Shown here piece after piece: positions 62,553 through 64,000 of a DNA stretch of 64,000 nucleotides. Source of the DNA: JAJDOD01 sp039024895 (lineage in GTDB: Bacteria > Pseudomonadota > Alphaproteobacteria > Rhodobacterales > Rhodobacteraceae); NCBI GenBank assembly GCA_039024895.1, contig JBCCPJ010000015.1, forward strand, positions 1 through 64,000, written 5' to 3'. Position numbers and translations under genes: made by a program. Under the pieces are notes generated by a model. It was not told the DNA's origin and searched no databases. It was given only the letters and a program-made list of their open reading frames with translations. The first letter of the stretch is position 1; every line of letters begins with the position of its first letter.

Positions 62553-64000
62553 GTGTCCAGCATTTTACAGTCCAGACATTTTCTCGAAATCAACGGGGCG
62601 TTGCCGAAGGTCCCGGCACCACGAAGCACGCCGCAACCGCCCGCTCGTCCGCCCCTCAGCGTGCCGCCATCGCCCCATGTCAATCCGGAGGTGAAACCGC
62701 CTCGGATAGAACCGGTTCTAAATTCGACGACCGCTCTGATGACGCCGCAGGCCGAACGGCCCCAGGTGGATGGGTCGGATCGAAAATTCTACAACATGGC
62801 CGTTGACAGGGGCGTCGATGGCGCGACGGTCGCTCTTAGGCGGTTTGACCGGGCGCTCGCCGGGAAGGGGCCAACGGACTGGCAGAATAAAGAGCAATAC
62901 GTGGACAACCTGCGCAATGCCGAAACCTATCCGGAGGTCGCGCAGCTTCACCTTGAAATGCTGGGGTATGCCCCGGGAACGGTCGACGGCGTTCTCGGTG
63001 CTTCGACCGGCGACGCCGTCCGCGCCTTTCAGCGTGACAACGGATTGGCCGTGGATGGCATCATCGGCCCCAACACGCGTGCCGCGCTGAACCGTGAGGC
63101 GCAGTCTGAACTCGACAGGATTAATCGCGACATTGACGCTCGCGAAGCTGCCAAAGCGGAAGCCGAGGCGAGGGCCGCCGAAACGCCCGTAACGGCGCAG
63201 CAGCAGGGCCCAGAAACCGCGGAGGCGCAAGTCGTTGACGACGCGGTCGAAGCGCTCGATGACGCATTGGCGACGCGCGATTCTGCGCCGCTCATGATAC
63301 AGCACTACTTTCAGGGTGGCGTGACGGAGGCGCGGGCCGATCTGGAAAGCGCGGTCCGCGATGAACTCGATGCCGCCCTGCCGCATCCCTTTGCCGACGT
63401 AACGTTTCTTGATTTCAAACGCATGACCGGCGCTGACGTTGCCGCGCGCCATGCCGGTCGCGGGCAGCTCACACTTGAGGTCACCACCGCCGTTGGGAAT
63501 GTCATCGTGGATGTTGAAGTCGACTTCACACTTGCCCGAGTGAACGCCGCGCCAACCCCGGTCCAAGCTTTTGACCGCCTGACAGACCAGTTTAGCGATG
63601 TCTCCGACCGCGCCCAAATCCGTATTCTTGAAGACTCCCAGGTCAGTGCGGTGCTGGACGACGTCACCGCCGAAGCGGTGGCGCCGTTGGGCACCGTTTC
63701 CCTGGAACACGCGGTGACAGGTGTCGGTAATGTGCGCAACCTGACAGTGGAGGCGGACAACCCGGAATTGGCCGCTGAGATTGTTGAACGCGCGCTCCCG
63801 GCCTTCGATCAGGCGGTGACCGATTATGAAGGTACGCCGGCCCAAATTATGTCGCCGATTGTCCGGGTGTTCCTTGGTGAGATTTCCGACACCATCACTT
63901 CAGGGCAGAGGGGTGATGCGCTCAACGAAGAACTGGCCAGTTTTGTCATTAACGGGGCACGATCACCTGAAGACTTGATCGCCGACCACAACGGGGGCAC
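62553..64000 (+). CDS. Protein with a peptidoglycan_binding_1 domain, otherwise unknown (runs off the window)
   Basis: A frame from the GTG at 62553 (AGGAG seven bases upstream) is open to the right edge, giving at least 482 residues. There is no signal peptide. Residues about 20-70 are Pro-rich, about 128-180 form a peptidoglycan-binding-1 fold (LHLEMLGYAPGTVDGVLG, DAVRAFQRDNGLAVDGIIG, NTRAAL), and about 181-240 are Ala/Glu/Arg-rich and probably coiled. The rest, with several Asp/Val-rich beta segments, matches nothing I know. A 375-codon antisense frame covers it, but this strand has the domain and the ribosome-binding site. It diverges from nasT; the C-terminus is unseen. Confidence 0.72.
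   Translation, partial: MSSILQSRHFLEINGALPKVPAPRSTPQPPARPPLSVPPSPHVNPEVKPPRIEPVLNSTTALMTPQAERPQVDGSDRKFYNMAVDRGVDGATVALRRFDRALAGKGPTDWQNKEQYVDNLRNAETYPEVAQLHLEMLGYAPGTVDGVLGASTGDAVRAFQRDNGLAVDGIIGPNTRAALNREAQSELDRINRDIDAREAAKAEAEARAAETPVTAQQQGPETAEAQVVDDAVEALDDALATRDSAPLMIQHYFQGGVTEARADLESAVRDELDAALPHPFADVTFLDFKRMTGADVAARHAGRGQLTLEVTTAVGNVIVDVEVDFTLARVNAAPTPVQAFDRLTDQFSDVSDRAQIRILEDSQVSAVLDDVTAEAVAPLGTVSLEHAVTGVGNVRNLTVEADNPELAAEIVERALPAFDQAVTDYEGTPAQIMSPIVRVFLGEISDTITSGQRGDALNEELASFVINGARSPEDLIADHNGG

Noticed and set aside
62718..63845. 375-codon minus-strand frame over the peptidoglycan-binding gene
   Set aside because: The plus frame has a ribosome-binding site and a recognisable domain; the minus frame is Arg/Gly-rich without family features.

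Overview
The window looks like a chromosomal segment of an alphaproteobacterium, most likely Rhodobacterales (Roseobacter/Rhodobacter group). The evidence is the FnrL-type regulator next to hemN and a cco (cbb3 oxidase) cluster with FNR boxes, a LexA box of the alphaproteobacterial form GTTC-N7-GTTC before uvrA, the rpmF-plsX-fabH...ihfA-merR order, the argS-SPOR-nagZ-scpA-scpB order, an OlsB ornithine-lipid acyltransferase, and moderately high GC. No complete mobile element, CRISPR array or rRNA was seen. There is one tRNA (Pro, GGG).

Layout. 1-2.6 kb: a head-to-head junction between a 5'-truncated fragment resembling an integrative-conjugative-element gene (minus) and a 5'-truncated YhdP/DUF3971 gene (plus). 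2.7-9 kb: queA, an MFS permease, a DUF924 gene, a soluble PAS histidine kinase with a single-domain response regulator, and lpdA. 9-15.2 kb: LexA-boxed uvrA, a rhodanese, a diguanylate cyclase, xthA, a SpoIIAA-like gene and an A-type Fe-S carrier. 15.2-24.8 kb: dgt, a secreted hypothetical, a cNMP-binding/TrxR-like fusion lacking its CxxC, then argS-SPOR-nagZ-scpA-scpB and a GNAT gene. 24.8-32.8 kb (mostly minus): bifunctional-length dcd, tRNA-Pro, merR, ihfA, an XRE regulator, fabH-plsX-rpmF, a VOC protein and yceD, with a BamE-like lipoprotein diverging from yceD and msrB convergent with it. 32.8-39.6 kb: olsB, uup, an Ada-motif hypothetical, a tiny membrane protein, rplM-rpsI and a second ABC-F ATPase.

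39.7-49.7 kb is a microaerobic respiration block: hemN and fnrL diverge around a perfect FNR box, then ccoNOQP and ccoGHIS follow, each with its own FNR-type box. Together they encode oxygen sensing, oxygen-independent haem synthesis, the cbb3 oxidase and its copper/assembly machinery.

49.7-62.3 kb (all minus) is a nitrate-assimilation operon in transcription order nasT-nasS-[leader]-nrtA-nrtB-nrtCD-nirB'-nasA-trpD2-cysG. Between nasS and nrtA lies a leader with two hexaloop hairpins followed by a terminator, the architecture expected of ANTAR (NasT) antitermination. The nirB gene keeps only its FAD/NADH part, and no nitrite-reductase catalytic domain or nirD is present. At the right edge a plus-strand gene begins on a GTG, encodes a cytoplasmic-looking protein with a peptidoglycan_binding_1 domain, and runs off the window.
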